From Polyangiaceae bacterium (GTDB taxonomy: Bacteria > Myxococcota_A > Polyangia > Polyangiales > Polyangiaceae), in assembly GCA_020633205.1 (NCBI GenBank), contig JACKEB010000011.1, positions 124,001 through 188,000 of the forward strand: a stretch of 64,000 nt of DNA, written 5' to 3'. The position numbers were made by a program, and so were the translations under genes. Each line of letters opens with the position of its first letter. Within the stretch, counting starts at the first letter, position 1. Shown in pieces: positions 43,201 to 53,882 of this stretch. The notes beneath the pieces were generated by a model. It had not been told where the DNA came from. It was given only the letters and a program-made list of their open reading frames with translations, and ran no database searches.

Positions 43201-44202
43201 ATGAAAGGCTGGGTCGACGAGAGCGCGCTGGAACGCCAGGCGGAGATGTTCACATCGCGGCTTCGCAAGCGTTTTCGGCACCTCTCACCGCGTTTCAAGC
43301 GTCGTGGAATCGAGGCCTTTCGGGTGTACGACTGGGACATTCCGGAGATCCGCGCAACGCTGGACTGGTACGCCGGTCACTTGGTCATCGCCGAGTACGT
43401 GCGGGAGCAGACCGCAGGCATCCCCTGGCTCGAACGCATGGCTGAAGCAGCGGGCGAGGCGCTGCTCGGAGAAGTCCCCGAGGCGGAACGCGACGCCCGG
43501 CTGCATCTCAAGCGTCGAACCACGGGCAAGCGAGGTCACCGCTACGGGCGGCTGAGTCCAAAAGGTTTCGAGCTCGAAGTGCGCGAGGGCGACCAGCGCT
43601 TCTGGGTGGACCTAGAGAGCTTCGTCGACACGGGGCTGTTCCTCGATCACCGCGAGACGCGCGCCTTCGTTGGCAAAGCGTTGGAAGAGCGGGCCGGGGG
43701 GGGACCAGCGCCGCGCTTCCTCAACCTCTACGCATACACTGGCAGCTTCAGCGTCTACGCGGCGCGGGCCGGTGCGGAGACGACGACCGTCGATCTCTCC
43801 GGGCGTTATCTCGAGTGGGCTCGCAAGAACTTCGAGCTGAACGCCTTGGACACCTCTCGCCATCGTTTCCTCGAGGAAGATACTGCGAAGTTCATTTCGG
43901 GGGTGAGGGAGCGCCGCCAGCGTTGGGACTACATCGTGGTCGATCCGCCGAGCTTCTCCTCTGTGGGCAACGTCAATCACACGGATTTCGACGTGCAGCG
44001 CGATCACCCGAAGCTGCTCGGCGCCGTCGCCGATCTGCTCGCGCCGGGGGGCAGCATCTTGTTTTCCACCAACCATCAACGCTTCGAACCAGCCTTCGAG
44101 TCGCTGTCAGGGCGCTTGCAGATCCGCGAGATCACGAGCCAGGTGCAGGCTGAAGACTTCTCCCGCCGCGCAGCACACCGCTGCTTCGTGCTGACTGTCT
44201 AG
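43201..44202 (+). CDS. Class I SAM-dependent rRNA methyltransferase, RlmK-like
   Basis: 333 residues from ATG 43201, chosen because AAGGA lies 7 bases upstream; a longer GTG frame opens at 43165. The SAM-binding block FLNLYAYTGSFSVYAARAGAETTTVDLSGRYLEWARKNF and the catalytic-region motif DYIVVDPPSFSS match the RlmK half of RlmKL (23S rRNA guanine N7 methylation) and the RlmI group. The N-terminus (RHLSPRFKRRGIEAFRVYDWDIPEIRATLDWYAGHLVIAEY) fits RlmK. Fused RlmL is absent. The rRNA target is inferred by family only. Confidence 0.85.
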   Translation: MKGWVDESALERQAEMFTSRLRKRFRHLSPRFKRRGIEAFRVYDWDIPEIRATLDWYAGHLVIAEYVREQTAGIPWLERMAEAAGEALLGEVPEAERDARLHLKRRTTGKRGHRYGRLSPKGFELEVREGDQRFWVDLESFVDTGLFLDHRETRAFVGKALEERAGGGPAPRFLNLYAYTGSFSVYAARAGAETTTVDLSGRYLEWARKNFELNALDTSRHRFLEEDTAKFISGVRERRQRWDYIVVDPPSFSSVGNVNHTDFDVQRDHPKLLGAVADLLAPGGSILFSTNHQRFEPAFESLSGRLQIREITSQVQAEDFSRRAAHRCFVLTV

Positions 44203-44660
44203 CTTCGATCTGCTGGGTCGATGGGTAGCGCCAGCTGCAAGCGCGCGAACCTCACACCCTCCTCGAAGGAGGAGACGATTCGCTTGGGGTACGCCGGTGG
44301 ACTCAGCCAGGTGACTGCGGTGACCAGACCTCGAGCGACGGGTGATTCCGTAACGACCGCCACCCCCGCACAGAGTTTCGCATCGTACGGGGCACGTCGC
44401 TTCTCGCTTTCGGCGAATAGCCGTCGCTGGGTCGCTGTCGTGCTGAGCAACGGTCCGAGCTTTGCGATCCACGCGTAGGGCGACTTCTGAGCCTCGGTAA
44501 ACGCCTGGACTACGTCCAGGTACGCTGCGAGCTGCGCGTCGGTATCGATGTGGGGAACTGCGGCTACGAAGATCCGTTCATCCACCTGACCCAGCCAAGG
44601 ATGAATGGAGAGCGGTCTCCACGCGCCGTGATCCGTAGGTTGCGAGAGCGCTTGCATCAC
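44199..44660 (-). CDS. Uncharacterised tandem paralog A
   Basis: 153 residues, no signal or membrane segment. It shares with the two genes upstream the blocks WRPLSIHPWLGQVDERIFVA, YAWIAKLGPLLSTTATQRRLFAE, and SPVARGLVTAVTWLSPPAYPKRIVSSFEEGVRFARLQL. The layout, a strand after a conserved Pro-Trp pair and then an alpha-beta core ending FEEGVxFA, recalls SpoIIAA/STAS-like small domains, which I cannot confirm. It is the most diverged of the three copies. The stop overlaps the methyltransferase gene by a few bases in convergent orientation. Confidence 0.7.
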   Translation of the reverse strand: MMQALSQPTDHGAWRPLSIHPWLGQVDERIFVAAVPHIDTDAQLAAYLDVVQAFTEAQKSPYAWIAKLGPLLSTTATQRRLFAESEKRRAPYDAKLCAGVAVVTESPVARGLVTAVTWLSPPAYPKRIVSSFEEGVRFARLQLALPIDPADRS

Positions 44661-44721
44661 ACCTCTTGGAACGGACCGCTCGGCCAGGAACTGAAGCTAG
44701 TGTGAATCTTAAACCCAGGCT

Positions 44722-45180
44722 TCAGCCGACTGCGCCGATTGGCCCGGCTAGCTGCGCCCGAGCGAACTCGACGCCTTCGTCGAAGGAGGAGACGATGCGC
44801 CGGGGGTAAGTCGGGGGGTTCAACCAGTACACCGCCGTCACCAGACCGCGCGCGATTGGGGAGGGGGCGAAGATTGCGATCCCCGCGCAGAATTTCGAGG
44901 CGTAGGGCTCGCGTCGCTTCTCGCCCTCAGCGAGCATGCGCCGCTGGGTCGCGGTCGTGTTGAGCAACGGACCCAGATTCGCGATCCAGGCGTAGGGAGC
45001 CCGTTGAGACTCCGCAAGGTGTTGGACCGCGTCGAGGAACTTGGCGAGCGCGGCGTCCGACTCGATGTGGTTTAGCGCTCCAACGAAGATCCGTTCGTCC
45101 ACCTGACTGAGCCAAGGGTGGATTGAGAGCGGTCTCCACGCGCTGTTCTCCGACGGTTGCCAGCGAGCCTGCATCACCAC
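44722..45180 (-). CDS. Uncharacterised tandem paralog B
   Basis: 152 residues, closest relative is the third copy: both end FARAQLAGPIGAVG and share YAWIANLGPLLN and APSPIARGLVTAVYWLNPP or a one-to-two residue variant. The DNA identity with copy C at the 3' end is striking (long identical runs around 44725-44800 and 45240-45315). Blocks: WRPLSIHPWLSQVDERIFVGALNHIESDAALAKFLDAVQHL. Probably a recent duplication; role unknown. Confidence 0.75.
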   Translation of the reverse strand: MVMQARWQPSENSAWRPLSIHPWLSQVDERIFVGALNHIESDAALAKFLDAVQHLAESQRAPYAWIANLGPLLNTTATQRRMLAEGEKRREPYASKFCAGIAIFAPSPIARGLVTAVYWLNPPTYPRRIVSSFDEGVEFARAQLAGPIGAVG

Positions 45181-45238
45181 CAGGAACGGATCAGTTCGCG
45201 AGGAACTGAAGCGATCTGTGGCTCTTTGGGTTTGCGCA

Positions 45239-45697
45239 TCAGCCGACAGCGCCGATTGGCCCTGCTAGCTGCGCCCGAGCGAACTCAACGCCTTCGTCGA
45301 AGGAGGAGACGACGCGCATTGGGTACGCTGGGGGGCTCAACCAATAGACTGCGGTCACGAACCCGCGGGCGATTGGCGAGGGAGCGAAGATTGCCAACCC
45401 AGCGCAGAGCTGTGCGTCTTTCGGGGCCATCCGCTTGTCCGCGTCTGCAAACATGCGGCGCTGGGTCGCGGAAGCGTTGAGGAGCGGACCCAAGTTCGCG
45501 ATCCAGGCGTAGGGCTCCTTCTGAGCTGCCGTGAGCTGTTCTACAGCGGCAACGAAGTCAGCGAACTGAGCGTCGGTGTCGATGTGTTTGATGTTCGCGA
45601 CGTAGATCTGAGTGTCCAGCTGCCCCAGCCAGGGGTGTAGCTGCAACGGCTTCCACCTGCTGTGAGCGGAAGGTCTCCAAACGTTGGACATCGTCAT
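45239..45697 (-). CDS. Uncharacterised tandem paralog C
   Basis: Third copy, about 152 residues from ATG 45697 (MTMSNVWRPS); the open frame extends to 45775 but the extra 26 residues have no counterpart in the other copies, so I prefer the shorter start. Shares WKPLQLHPWLGQLDTQIYVANIKHIDTDAQFADFV and YAWIANLGPLLNASATQRRMFAD. The end is identical to copy B. It is the first of the three in the direction of transcription; gaps of about 60 bases separate the genes. Confidence 0.75.
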   Translation of the reverse strand: MTMSNVWRPSAHSRWKPLQLHPWLGQLDTQIYVANIKHIDTDAQFADFVAAVEQLTAAQKEPYAWIANLGPLLNASATQRRMFADADKRMAPKDAQLCAGLAIFAPSPIARGFVTAVYWLSPPAYPMRVVSSFDEGVEFARAQLAGPIGAVG

Positions 45698-45794
45698 CAA
45701 ACTGAGCGGACGCTGCAGCAAGACCCTGAGCTGGATCTGGCAGCTTCCACAGCTTCTGACTGGGATTGTCAGCAACTGACTGACGCCGTTGTGA

Positions 45795-47771
45795 TCACTC
45801 TGGGAGGATGTGGCTCACATCGAGGCGCCGCCGACGGTGGGTCTCCAGCTGCTTCTCCAGGCGCGCGACCAGCGGATCCGTCGGATCAATCTGCTTCAGG
45901 TCATCGACCAGCGAGGCCACCGACTGCTTGTCGTTGAGCGCGGCGAGCGCCAGCACCTGCTCCTTTGCGCGCACTTCGAGCATCGCCAAGGTCGCCTCGT
46001 CTCGGCCCTTCGGGTTCTTGGCGATCTGCAGCACTTCGCTGAAAGCTTCCCGGCCCTTTTCGAGGCTTGCTCCACGATCCGAGCGGCCCAGGGCCGTGGG
46101 CGCGAACGCAAGCCACATCGGCTCAGGCACCAGGTGGTCGACGAGTCGGGTGTCCCAGCGGGGGTCGAGCTCCACGTAAAGCGGACGCACATCGGCCAAG
46201 CTCGACAGCGCAAACTCTCCCGGCACGCCGCTCACCGCGACATCCCGCAAGAGCGGTGAGAGCGTCGGCTCGCGACTCAAGAGCTCCCGCGCGACGGAAC
46301 CTTTGTCCAGCATGCCCGTGGGAACTACCAAGATGTCCGGTCGCTCACCGCGCACCACGCGCGCCGCCCACAGCCGCCAAGCGACCGCTGGAGAGCGCAC
46401 CAAGAGAACGGATCCGTACGGCAATCTGCCCAGGGCGTGATCCGTCCACACCTCAGCACCCAGCTGGGCTCGGCGGTCGGCGATGTGAGTCGCTCGCTCG
46501 CTGGTCATCAGCACCAGCGCGAAGGTGAAAAGCCCCATCAAGGTCGCCGCTGGGCGCGCCAGGGGAATGCGCGCCGTCGACAAGAACAACACCGCGGCGT
46601 GGACACCTAGCGCCGTCAGCACCGCGACCGCGCCAATGGCCATCAAGCGCAGAGGCATCAACGGGTCCGGCGCCAAGACGCTGCCGTCCACCGCAGGCAA
46701 GAGCGCGTCCGCAGCGACCAGCGTCAGCATCGGGGCGACCAGCCAACGTGTGCTCTGGCGGAGGATCCCCACGGCAGCGCCGAACGCGGCGATCGCCAGG
46801 CTCACCAAGCCGACATCACTCAGCCACGCCGCCAAGGCGCCCTGCTTGACCGCTTCGGAGTCGAGGCCAGCCACGGCGTGCGCCGTGAAGTCGATGCCGA
46901 GCTGTACGCCGGCACGATCGGAGAACGGGCGCACCAACATCGGGATCACCCAAATCAGCGCGACCAGCGCGAAACCAGCGCCGAGACCCAGCAATGCGCG
47001 GCGTGGAGGAATCGCCCCAACGACGAGCGCCTGCACCACCAAAGCAACAGCCACAGCGGCGCCTGCCACATGGCTCTCGGCAGTGGCCAGCGCGACTAAC
47101 CCCCCAAACCCGAACCAGATGCGGAGGTCTGTCGTGCGGCGGCTTGGACGCACCAGCAGCGTCCCGAGTCCAAGCGCGGCTGCGACGGTCGCGCCGCCAC
47201 CAATCGTGCCCTCGAGCTGCCAGGTGACCGCGAGCGTGGTCATCAAAGAGGCTGCCAAAGCGAGCGACGGGGTGAGCCGAGGCGTGAAGCCATGAGCGGC
47301 GAGCAGTCGCCGCGCGATGGCGTAGATCACCCGACCGGCGATCCCCAGGGCAATGGCGCTGACCAATGCCGTGCGCAAGTGGCGCCCCCCGATGGGCACC
47401 AAGCTCATCAGCTGCGCGAGCACACTGCTCAGCGCGCCTTCGAGTCCAATGGGGACCATCCCTACGGATCGCACCAGAGACATATCGCCGCGCCACTGGG
47501 CGCCAGCGCTAGCGCGTAGCAGGGCGAGCCCCAGGGGCAGCGCCAGGGAGAGCCAGGCGCACACCGGCGTCAGCCACTCACCGCCGGGTGACGTCAGCGG
47601 CTCGACGTGGAGCTCGGATAGCTCAGCGTCGTCGGCGTGTTGATTCCGTGAGGATTCGTCGTCGCGAACCTCGCGCTCGGACGCTGGGGGCGCACTTGGC
47701 CGCGCTCGATTCTGGCGGCTCGTGGGCTGGGCGACGAAAGATCCCGGTTTCACTCCTCGCGGGTGCCACAA
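45795..47771 (-). CDS. DUF2723-like multispanning membrane protein
   Basis: 658 residues. A disordered polar N-terminus is followed by about twelve hydrophobic helices (residues 70-460). A soluble C-terminal domain follows (WTDHALGRLPYGSVLLVRSPAVAWRLWAARVVRGERPDILVVPTGML). The topology and the LPYGSVLLVR...GERPDILVV segment resemble DUF2723 (TMEM260-like mannosyltransferase) proteins. However, the expected HPPGYP-type loop after the first helix is replaced by MVPIGLEGALSS, so catalysis is doubtful. Residues about 580-658 are helical with a basic C-terminus. The gene contains a dispersed G-rich motif copy. Start at 47771 is tentative. Confidence 0.65.
   Translation of the reverse strand: MWHPRGVKPGSFVAQPTSRQNRARPSAPPASEREVRDDESSRNQHADDAELSELHVEPLTSPGGEWLTPVCAWLSLALPLGLALLRASAGAQWRGDMSLVRSVGMVPIGLEGALSSVLAQLMSLVPIGGRHLRTALVSAIALGIAGRVIYAIARRLLAAHGFTPRLTPSLALAASLMTTLAVTWQLEGTIGGGATVAAALGLGTLLVRPSRRTTDLRIWFGFGGLVALATAESHVAGAAVAVALVVQALVVGAIPPRRALLGLGAGFALVALIWVIPMLVRPFSDRAGVQLGIDFTAHAVAGLDSEAVKQGALAAWLSDVGLVSLAIAAFGAAVGILRQSTRWLVAPMLTLVAADALLPAVDGSVLAPDPLMPLRLMAIGAVAVLTALGVHAAVLFLSTARIPLARPAATLMGLFTFALVLMTSERATHIADRRAQLGAEVWTDHALGRLPYGSVLLVRSPAVAWRLWAARVVRGERPDILVVPTGMLDKGSVARELLSREPTLSPLLRDVAVSGVPGEFALSSLADVRPLYVELDPRWDTRLVDHLVPEPMWLAFAPTALGRSDRGASLEKGREAFSEVLQIAKNPKGRDEATLAMLEVRAKEQVLALAALNDKQSVASLVDDLKQIDPTDPLVARLEKQLETHRRRRLDVSHILPE
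47096..47111 (-). repeat. Dispersed G-rich motif, copy inside the DUF2723-like gene
   Basis: CTAACCCCCCAAACCC on the plus strand, in a segment encoding FGFGGLVAL. Core GGGTTTGGGGGG on the minus strand. Confidence 0.45.
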
Positions 47772-47823
47772 GGCCGCGGATTTGGCCCAGTTTTTGGCGA
47801 TTCAGCGACTAGCAGATGAGCTA

Positions 47824-47840
47824 CGTAAGCGTCGCTTACG
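47824..47840. promoter_or_regulatory. 17-base near-perfect palindrome between DUF2723-like gene and UvrA-like gene
   Basis: CGTAAGCGTCGCTTACG has two 8-base arms around a central T. It is 19 bases beyond the UvrA-like stop and 53 bases upstream of the DUF2723-like start. It could be an operator or the stem of a hairpin; no U tract follows on either strand. Confidence 0.4.
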
Positions 47841-47858
47841 CGGACCCGAAGCGGGCAA

Positions 47859-50303
<2,445 letters not shown>

Positions 50304-50316
50304 TGCGGCTGTTATC

Positions 50317-50529
50317 TCACGCTTCGGAGGGCTGTGGACGTCGCTTGAAGTACGGCAACAGGAACAAGTAGATGCCGGTGAGCGAAAGCAGGGCGAGGGG
50401 CAGGAGCGGCACATACGACATCCAGACGATGGGTTCTTTTTGCGCCATCGCGACGGTTGTGGCGATCACGCTCACCACGAAGAACGCCGACACCCAGCGA
50501 TGAAACTGGCGCATCCAGCGGTTCATCAC
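50317..50529 (-). CDS. Small two-helix membrane protein
   Basis: 70 residues, MNRWMRQFHRWVSAFF opening, two hydrophobic helices (VSVIATTVAMA; SYVPLLPLALLSLTGIYLFLLPY) and a basic end. The pattern RQFHRW followed by two helices and YFKRRP recurs, in my memory, in small proteins beside VOC and AraC genes; this is not a formal family call. The start overlaps the VOC gene stop (ATGA). It lies just upstream of the UvrA-like gene. Confidence 0.75.
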   Translation of the reverse strand: MMNRWMRQFHRWVSAFFVVSVIATTVAMAQKEPIVWMSYVPLLPLALLSLTGIYLFLLPYFKRRPQPSEA

Positions 50530-50936
50530 TTGCGCTCCTGGATACGCAGGTCATTGCCTGCAGGGTCGCGGAAGGCGCAGTCGCGCAAGCCATACGGTTG
50601 ATCCATCGGCTCTTGCACGACCTCAGCGCCGGCGGCTTGCAGCTTCTCGAAGGTGGCGTTCACGTCCGTGGTCGCCAGCACGATCTTGCCGAACGTGCCC
50701 TTGGCCATCATCTCCGCGATTGTCGACTGCTCTTGTTCGGTGACGCCTGGATTTGCTTGCGGCGGATAGAGTACGATGTTGGTGCCAGGCTGCCCCGGCG
50801 GGCCAATCGTGATCCAACGCAAGCCGTTGTAGCCAACGTCGTTGCGGACTTCGAAGCCCATCACGTCGCGCCAAAACGCGAGAGAGGCTTCGGGATCGGT
50901 TTGCGGGAGGAAGCTCGAGTGGATGCTGATTTCCAT
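50526..50936 (-). CDS. VOC/glyoxalase family protein
   Basis: 136 residues with two beta-alpha-beta-beta-beta units: SFLPQTDPEASLAFWRDVMGFEVRND, GLRWITIGPPGQPGTNIVLYP, IVLATTDVNATFEKLQAAGAEVVQEPMDQPYGLRDCAFRDPAGNDLRIQE. The final DPAGNxLxIQE is a hallmark of the family. The likely metal-binding residues are His6 (SIHSSF), the Glu of the QE end and others, so lyase or resistance functions are possible. It overlaps the two-TM gene and follows the AraC gene. Confidence 0.9.
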   Translation of the reverse strand: MEISIHSSFLPQTDPEASLAFWRDVMGFEVRNDVGYNGLRWITIGPPGQPGTNIVLYPPQANPGVTEQEQSTIAEMMAKGTFGKIVLATTDVNATFEKLQAAGAEVVQEPMDQPYGLRDCAFRDPAGNDLRIQERK

Positions 50937-51001
50937 GTTCGAGAAGCTAGTTCTCCCTCGAGACGCGCGCTTCTCGATTCCTGACCGGTTTTGTCTTGGC
51001 G

Positions 51002-51439
51002 CTATTCAGCTGTTTTTTTGGGGGAGGGCTTAACGGAGCGAACCGGGCGAGTCACCTGCTTGGCCACGCAAGCGGGCATGCCTTCAGTCGACTGCTGATC
51101 CTCACGGTAGGCGCTGGGTGACACTCCAACCAGTTCCGTGAAGCGTGTGCTGAAGGTGCCAAGGGACGAACAGCCCACTTCGAAGCAGGCCTCCGTCACG
51201 CTCAGGTCGCCGCGACGGAGCAGCGTCATCGCGCGCTCGATGCGCCTCGTCATCAAGTACGAGTACGGTGACTCGCCGTACGCCTTCTTGAACAGCCGAC
51301 TCAAGTGTCCCGCGGACATGCCCACGCCGCGCGCCAGGGATTCCACATCGAGCGGCTTCTGATACTCGCGATCCATGCGATCGCGCACCCGCCTGAGCTT
51401 GACCAGATCCTTCAGGTAGTCGTCGCGGGTGTTGGTCAC
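51002..51439 (-). CDS. AraC/XylS family transcriptional regulator
   Basis: 145 residues with a two-helix-turn-helix C-terminal domain and little else: KPLDVESLARGVGMSAGHLSRLFKKAYGESPYSYLMTRRIERAMTLLRRGDLSVTEACFEVGCSSLGTFSTRFTELVGVSPSAYR. No ligand-binding domain. GTG 51439 is the best start; a frame to 51610 has no plausible leader. A Lys/Ser-rich tail ends the protein. It is upstream of the VOC gene on the same strand and probably controls the module. Confidence 0.88.
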   Translation of the reverse strand: MTNTRDDYLKDLVKLRRVRDRMDREYQKPLDVESLARGVGMSAGHLSRLFKKAYGESPYSYLMTRRIERAMTLLRRGDLSVTEACFEVGCSSLGTFSTRFTELVGVSPSAYREDQQSTEGMPACVAKQVTRPVRSVKPSPKKTAE

Positions 51440-51502
51440 TGAGCGGATCGTGCCAGATGGTTCGCGGTTGTCTAGCGGGTGCGCTCTGTTGCCTTTGAAG
51501 CG

Positions 51503-51517
51503 CCCTCCCCCAAATCC
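51503..51517 (-). repeat. Dispersed G-rich motif, intergenic copy (weaker)
   Basis: CCCTCCCCCAAATCC on the plus strand, between the AraC gene and the SMI1 gene. A variant with one T in the A/C core. Confidence 0.35.
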
Positions 51518-51561
51518 AACGCGAGCAGCGGGATCACGAATCCCCGAGGATATGTTGCGGG

Positions 51562-52131
51562 CTACTTGAGCCAGCGCGCTTCGCACTCGTCGAGCCACGC
51601 CTCGTACCACGAACGGAACGTGAGCTCGCCTTCGTCGTCGACGACGGGGTCGGGAGGCATGCCGTCACCGCCGCGGTTGTCGAACCAGATCTCACCCGCG
51701 TGGGGACCGCTAATCACTAGGCGGAACCAGTCACCACAGCCGAGGGTCGCGATGGGCATCGCGCCGGCCATGACGTCTTTGCGCGCATCCCAAGATTCTG
51801 GCTCCGTTACTTCGTCCCACTCCTCTGCCAGGTCAGCGTCGAACTCCACCTTCAGCGCGCGCAGCACATCCCTGCCGATGGCCTGTTCTTGCATGGTTCC
51901 CAGAGGGTCAATGCCGAAGCCGGGACCAGCGCCTCCATTTCCCAGCGTGAGCAGGAACTCGCGATACTCGCTTGGAAGCCGAATGCGCCACTGCTTCTCG
52001 AACGCAGCGACCTCCGCCTCAGTGGCTCGAGGGTTCAACCTCCAGCGGTGTCCGCACGTTGCGTGGTATTCGTCAGCCGCGCGCTGTTTCAGCTTCTTCA
52101 GTAAATCTCGCACCTCAGCGGCCGTACGCAT
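51562..52131 (-). CDS. SMI1/KNR4 family protein
   Basis: 189 residues, SUKH-fold pattern: ATEAEVAAFEKQWRIRLPSEYREFLLTLGNGGAGPG near residue 37, then a beta region (MPIATLGCGDWFRLVISGPHAGEIWFDNRGGDG) and a closing DDEGELTFRSWYEAWLDECEARW. Family members often act as immunity proteins to polymorphic toxins or as regulators; no toxin gene is adjacent. The first nine codons (MRTAAEVRD) lie inside the 36-bp direct repeat that is duplicated at 53957-53992, so a copy of this gene's 5' end exists beyond the accessory block. Confidence 0.85.
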   Translation of the reverse strand: MRTAAEVRDLLKKLKQRAADEYHATCGHRWRLNPRATEAEVAAFEKQWRIRLPSEYREFLLTLGNGGAGPGFGIDPLGTMQEQAIGRDVLRALKVEFDADLAEEWDEVTEPESWDARKDVMAGAMPIATLGCGDWFRLVISGPHAGEIWFDNRGGDGMPPDPVVDDEGELTFRSWYEAWLDECEARWLK

Positions 52132-52138
52132 GGCGCCA
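52103..52138. repeat. 36-bp direct repeat, left copy
   Basis: Identical to 53957-53992. It spans the start of the SMI1 gene and a few bases upstream (ends CATGGCGCCA). Similarity decays gradually beyond it (GTTTAGCCTCG versus TGTTTAAGCTCG), so it is the conserved core of a longer, diverged duplication. Confidence 0.85.
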
Positions 52139-52254
52139 GTTTAGCCTCGTGTTGAGTGGTGAATCCATGGGGATCCAATCCTGTGTCTGATCAGGCGATG
52201 TGCAGCGTCTCGTAGGCTCTGAACGCGCGCGCCCGCCTCTTGGTAAACCTTCGG

Positions 52255-52563
52255 TTAGAGGGAACCGCTCCGGTGCACAATGTCGACGTTTGCCTTCGGA
52301 AGCATCGCCAACAGTGAGTTCGTGAGCAGCACCTCGCCTTGGGCGTTGGTGAGCACCACCTCGCGAAACGTCCACGTCGTCTCGCCCATGTTTGGGTCGT
52401 CGAAGTCGAGAGCGTAGTCTAATGCAAGGCCGGGGTGCATGACGACCCCGGTGCCCTGCTGAACCGGAATGGCTGTCGGTGTCCGCACGACGCGAACGGG
52501 TAGCTGTTCCGACGCTACCTTGTTGGCGAAGGTGTTGCGATCGCTGATCTGAACCACGTACAT
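52255..52563 (-). CDS. Small hypothetical protein in accessory block
   Basis: 102 residues (MYVVQISDRNTFANKV...), with beta-rich character (LPVRVVRTPTAIPVQQGTGVVM, TTWTFREVVLTNAQGEVLLTNSLLAMLP). No family recognised. It starts 6 bases after the DUF6602-like gene's stop, so it is probably co-transcribed. Confidence 0.6.
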   Translation of the reverse strand: MYVVQISDRNTFANKVASEQLPVRVVRTPTAIPVQQGTGVVMHPGLALDYALDFDDPNMGETTWTFREVVLTNAQGEVLLTNSLLAMLPKANVDIVHRSGSL

Positions 52564-52569
52564 GGGTCC

Positions 52570-53478
52570 TCAATTATGCGGCTGTGTGTCGGTGACGTCG
52601 AGGTCGGGCACGTCCTGGGCTCTCTCAAAACCAGCATTGAGGTGAGTGGTAAGGATCCTGAACGACTGTTCCTTCACAGCACGTTCTGGGTCGCCGACTG
52701 CTCTTGATATATGCCCAAGCACTCCAGACGCGAGTGCAACCACCGAGGGATACCCCTTCTTGGGTCTGTAGAACTGGTAGCTAGTTTGTGCGTCGTCTAT
52801 CCGGATCGCGATCGCTCCGCGGTCTGAAACGATGATGTCGGGCAGCGCTGGGGCGTTGTAAAGCGTGACCTCCTCAAGGAGGTCTTTCTTCGTACGGGGT
52901 TTCCGCCGGGATTTTATATCAGACTTGGAAAGCTTTTCGTAAGCGGCGAGGTTAGCGTCCGCGCTTCGTGCCTCGTGGAGCAAGTGCGTCCTCTCTTGCA
53001 TGAGCTGGTTGAGCCAACTCCTCAGTGTCTCGGACTTTGCTGGTGCACCGAAACAAAAGAGAGCCGTGAGCGTGCCAGGACCGGCGACCAGTTTCGCCTT
53101 CCCAATCTGCCGTAGTGCGTCGAAGAACTTCTCCCCCGATGCGAGGTCGCTCTTGGACTCAACGACGACTAGAACGGATGGAGCGAGCGCGACCGCCAAA
53201 TCGCCAGTCCGAAGCACGGTCGGGTACTCGAACGTATCGACCACCATCACATCTAGCTGCCCCGATGCCCTGTCGAGCTTTCCTTTGGTTTCAGTCGCGA
53301 TTGCTCCGGACAAGATCTCGTAGCGCTGGGGGATCAGGCCTCGGAAGAAATCGATCAGGGCGATCTCGCGTGCGGTTCCGATAATGGTTCCGTGGGAAGC
53401 CACGGCGGCAAACATGTCCGCTTGGGCGCGCAAGTGGGTTTGCTGGATGCGTGGTAGGTCTGATGGACGGCCCTGCAT
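52570..53478 (-). CDS. DUF6602-like, PD-(D/E)XK-fold protein
   Basis: 302 residues. The pattern of a nuclease-like fold is visible: SGAIATETKGKLDRASGQLDVMVVDTFEYPTVLRTGDLAVALAPSVLVVVESKSDLASG, with an Asp in QLDVMVVD and the Glu-x-Lys in VVVESKS. These are the acidic and EVK-type residues of restriction-enzyme-fold proteins; DUF6602 has this layout. The rest is alpha-beta. Its DNA is visibly less GC-rich than its neighbours, which suggests transfer. The start, ATG 53478, is followed by a PRIQQTHLRAQADMF segment. DNA cleavage is inferred only from the fold. Confidence 0.7.
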   Translation of the reverse strand: MQGRPSDLPRIQQTHLRAQADMFAAVASHGTIIGTAREIALIDFFRGLIPQRYEILSGAIATETKGKLDRASGQLDVMVVDTFEYPTVLRTGDLAVALAPSVLVVVESKSDLASGEKFFDALRQIGKAKLVAGPGTLTALFCFGAPAKSETLRSWLNQLMQERTHLLHEARSADANLAAYEKLSKSDIKSRRKPRTKKDLLEEVTLYNAPALPDIIVSDRGAIAIRIDDAQTSYQFYRPKKGYPSVVALASGVLGHISRAVGDPERAVKEQSFRILTTHLNAGFERAQDVPDLDVTDTQPHN

Positions 53479-53534
53479 GAACCGTATTGCTCCGTGGTTT
53501 GCTCAATGCGTGGCCGGCGTGCAGTCCGCAGCTG

Positions 53535-53882
53535 TCACGCGTGTCTTTCGAAGCGTTGCGCCCGCGTGGGTGCCAAGCTCCACCCGGTCGGAAGCAGAGA
53601 CGGATTCTGCTTCACCGCTTCGAACTCCTCGGGGGTGATCTCGGCGATGATGACCGCGAACGGCACTTCATGACTTGGGCGGAAGCGGAACGGTGTGACA
53701 CCACCGGTCGAGACGGTCGCGACGTTCACTTCGAGGAGCTTGATCGGCTCTCTGGGCGAGGCTTCGTTGTCCCCGAAGAAGCGCCAGACCTCAACAAGGT
53801 GGGGCTCCACCTCGAAGTGATGGCGGATCAGGTCCGTCGCGACTTGCTCCTTGTCGGACACTTGGAAGAGGGTAGCACGCAC
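53535..53882 (-). CDS. Small hypothetical protein
   Basis: 115 residues: MRATLFQVSDKEQVATDLIRHHFEVEPHLVEVWRFFGDNE, then a beta region with LLEVNVATVSTGGVTPFRF and a C-terminal EITPEEFEAVKQ. No membrane segment. Composition and start look genuine. No family recognised. It belongs to the accessory block between the direct repeats. Confidence 0.6.
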   Translation of the reverse strand: MRATLFQVSDKEQVATDLIRHHFEVEPHLVEVWRFFGDNEASPREPIKLLEVNVATVSTGGVTPFRFRPSHEVPFAVIIAEITPEEFEAVKQNPSLLPTGWSLAPTRAQRFERHA

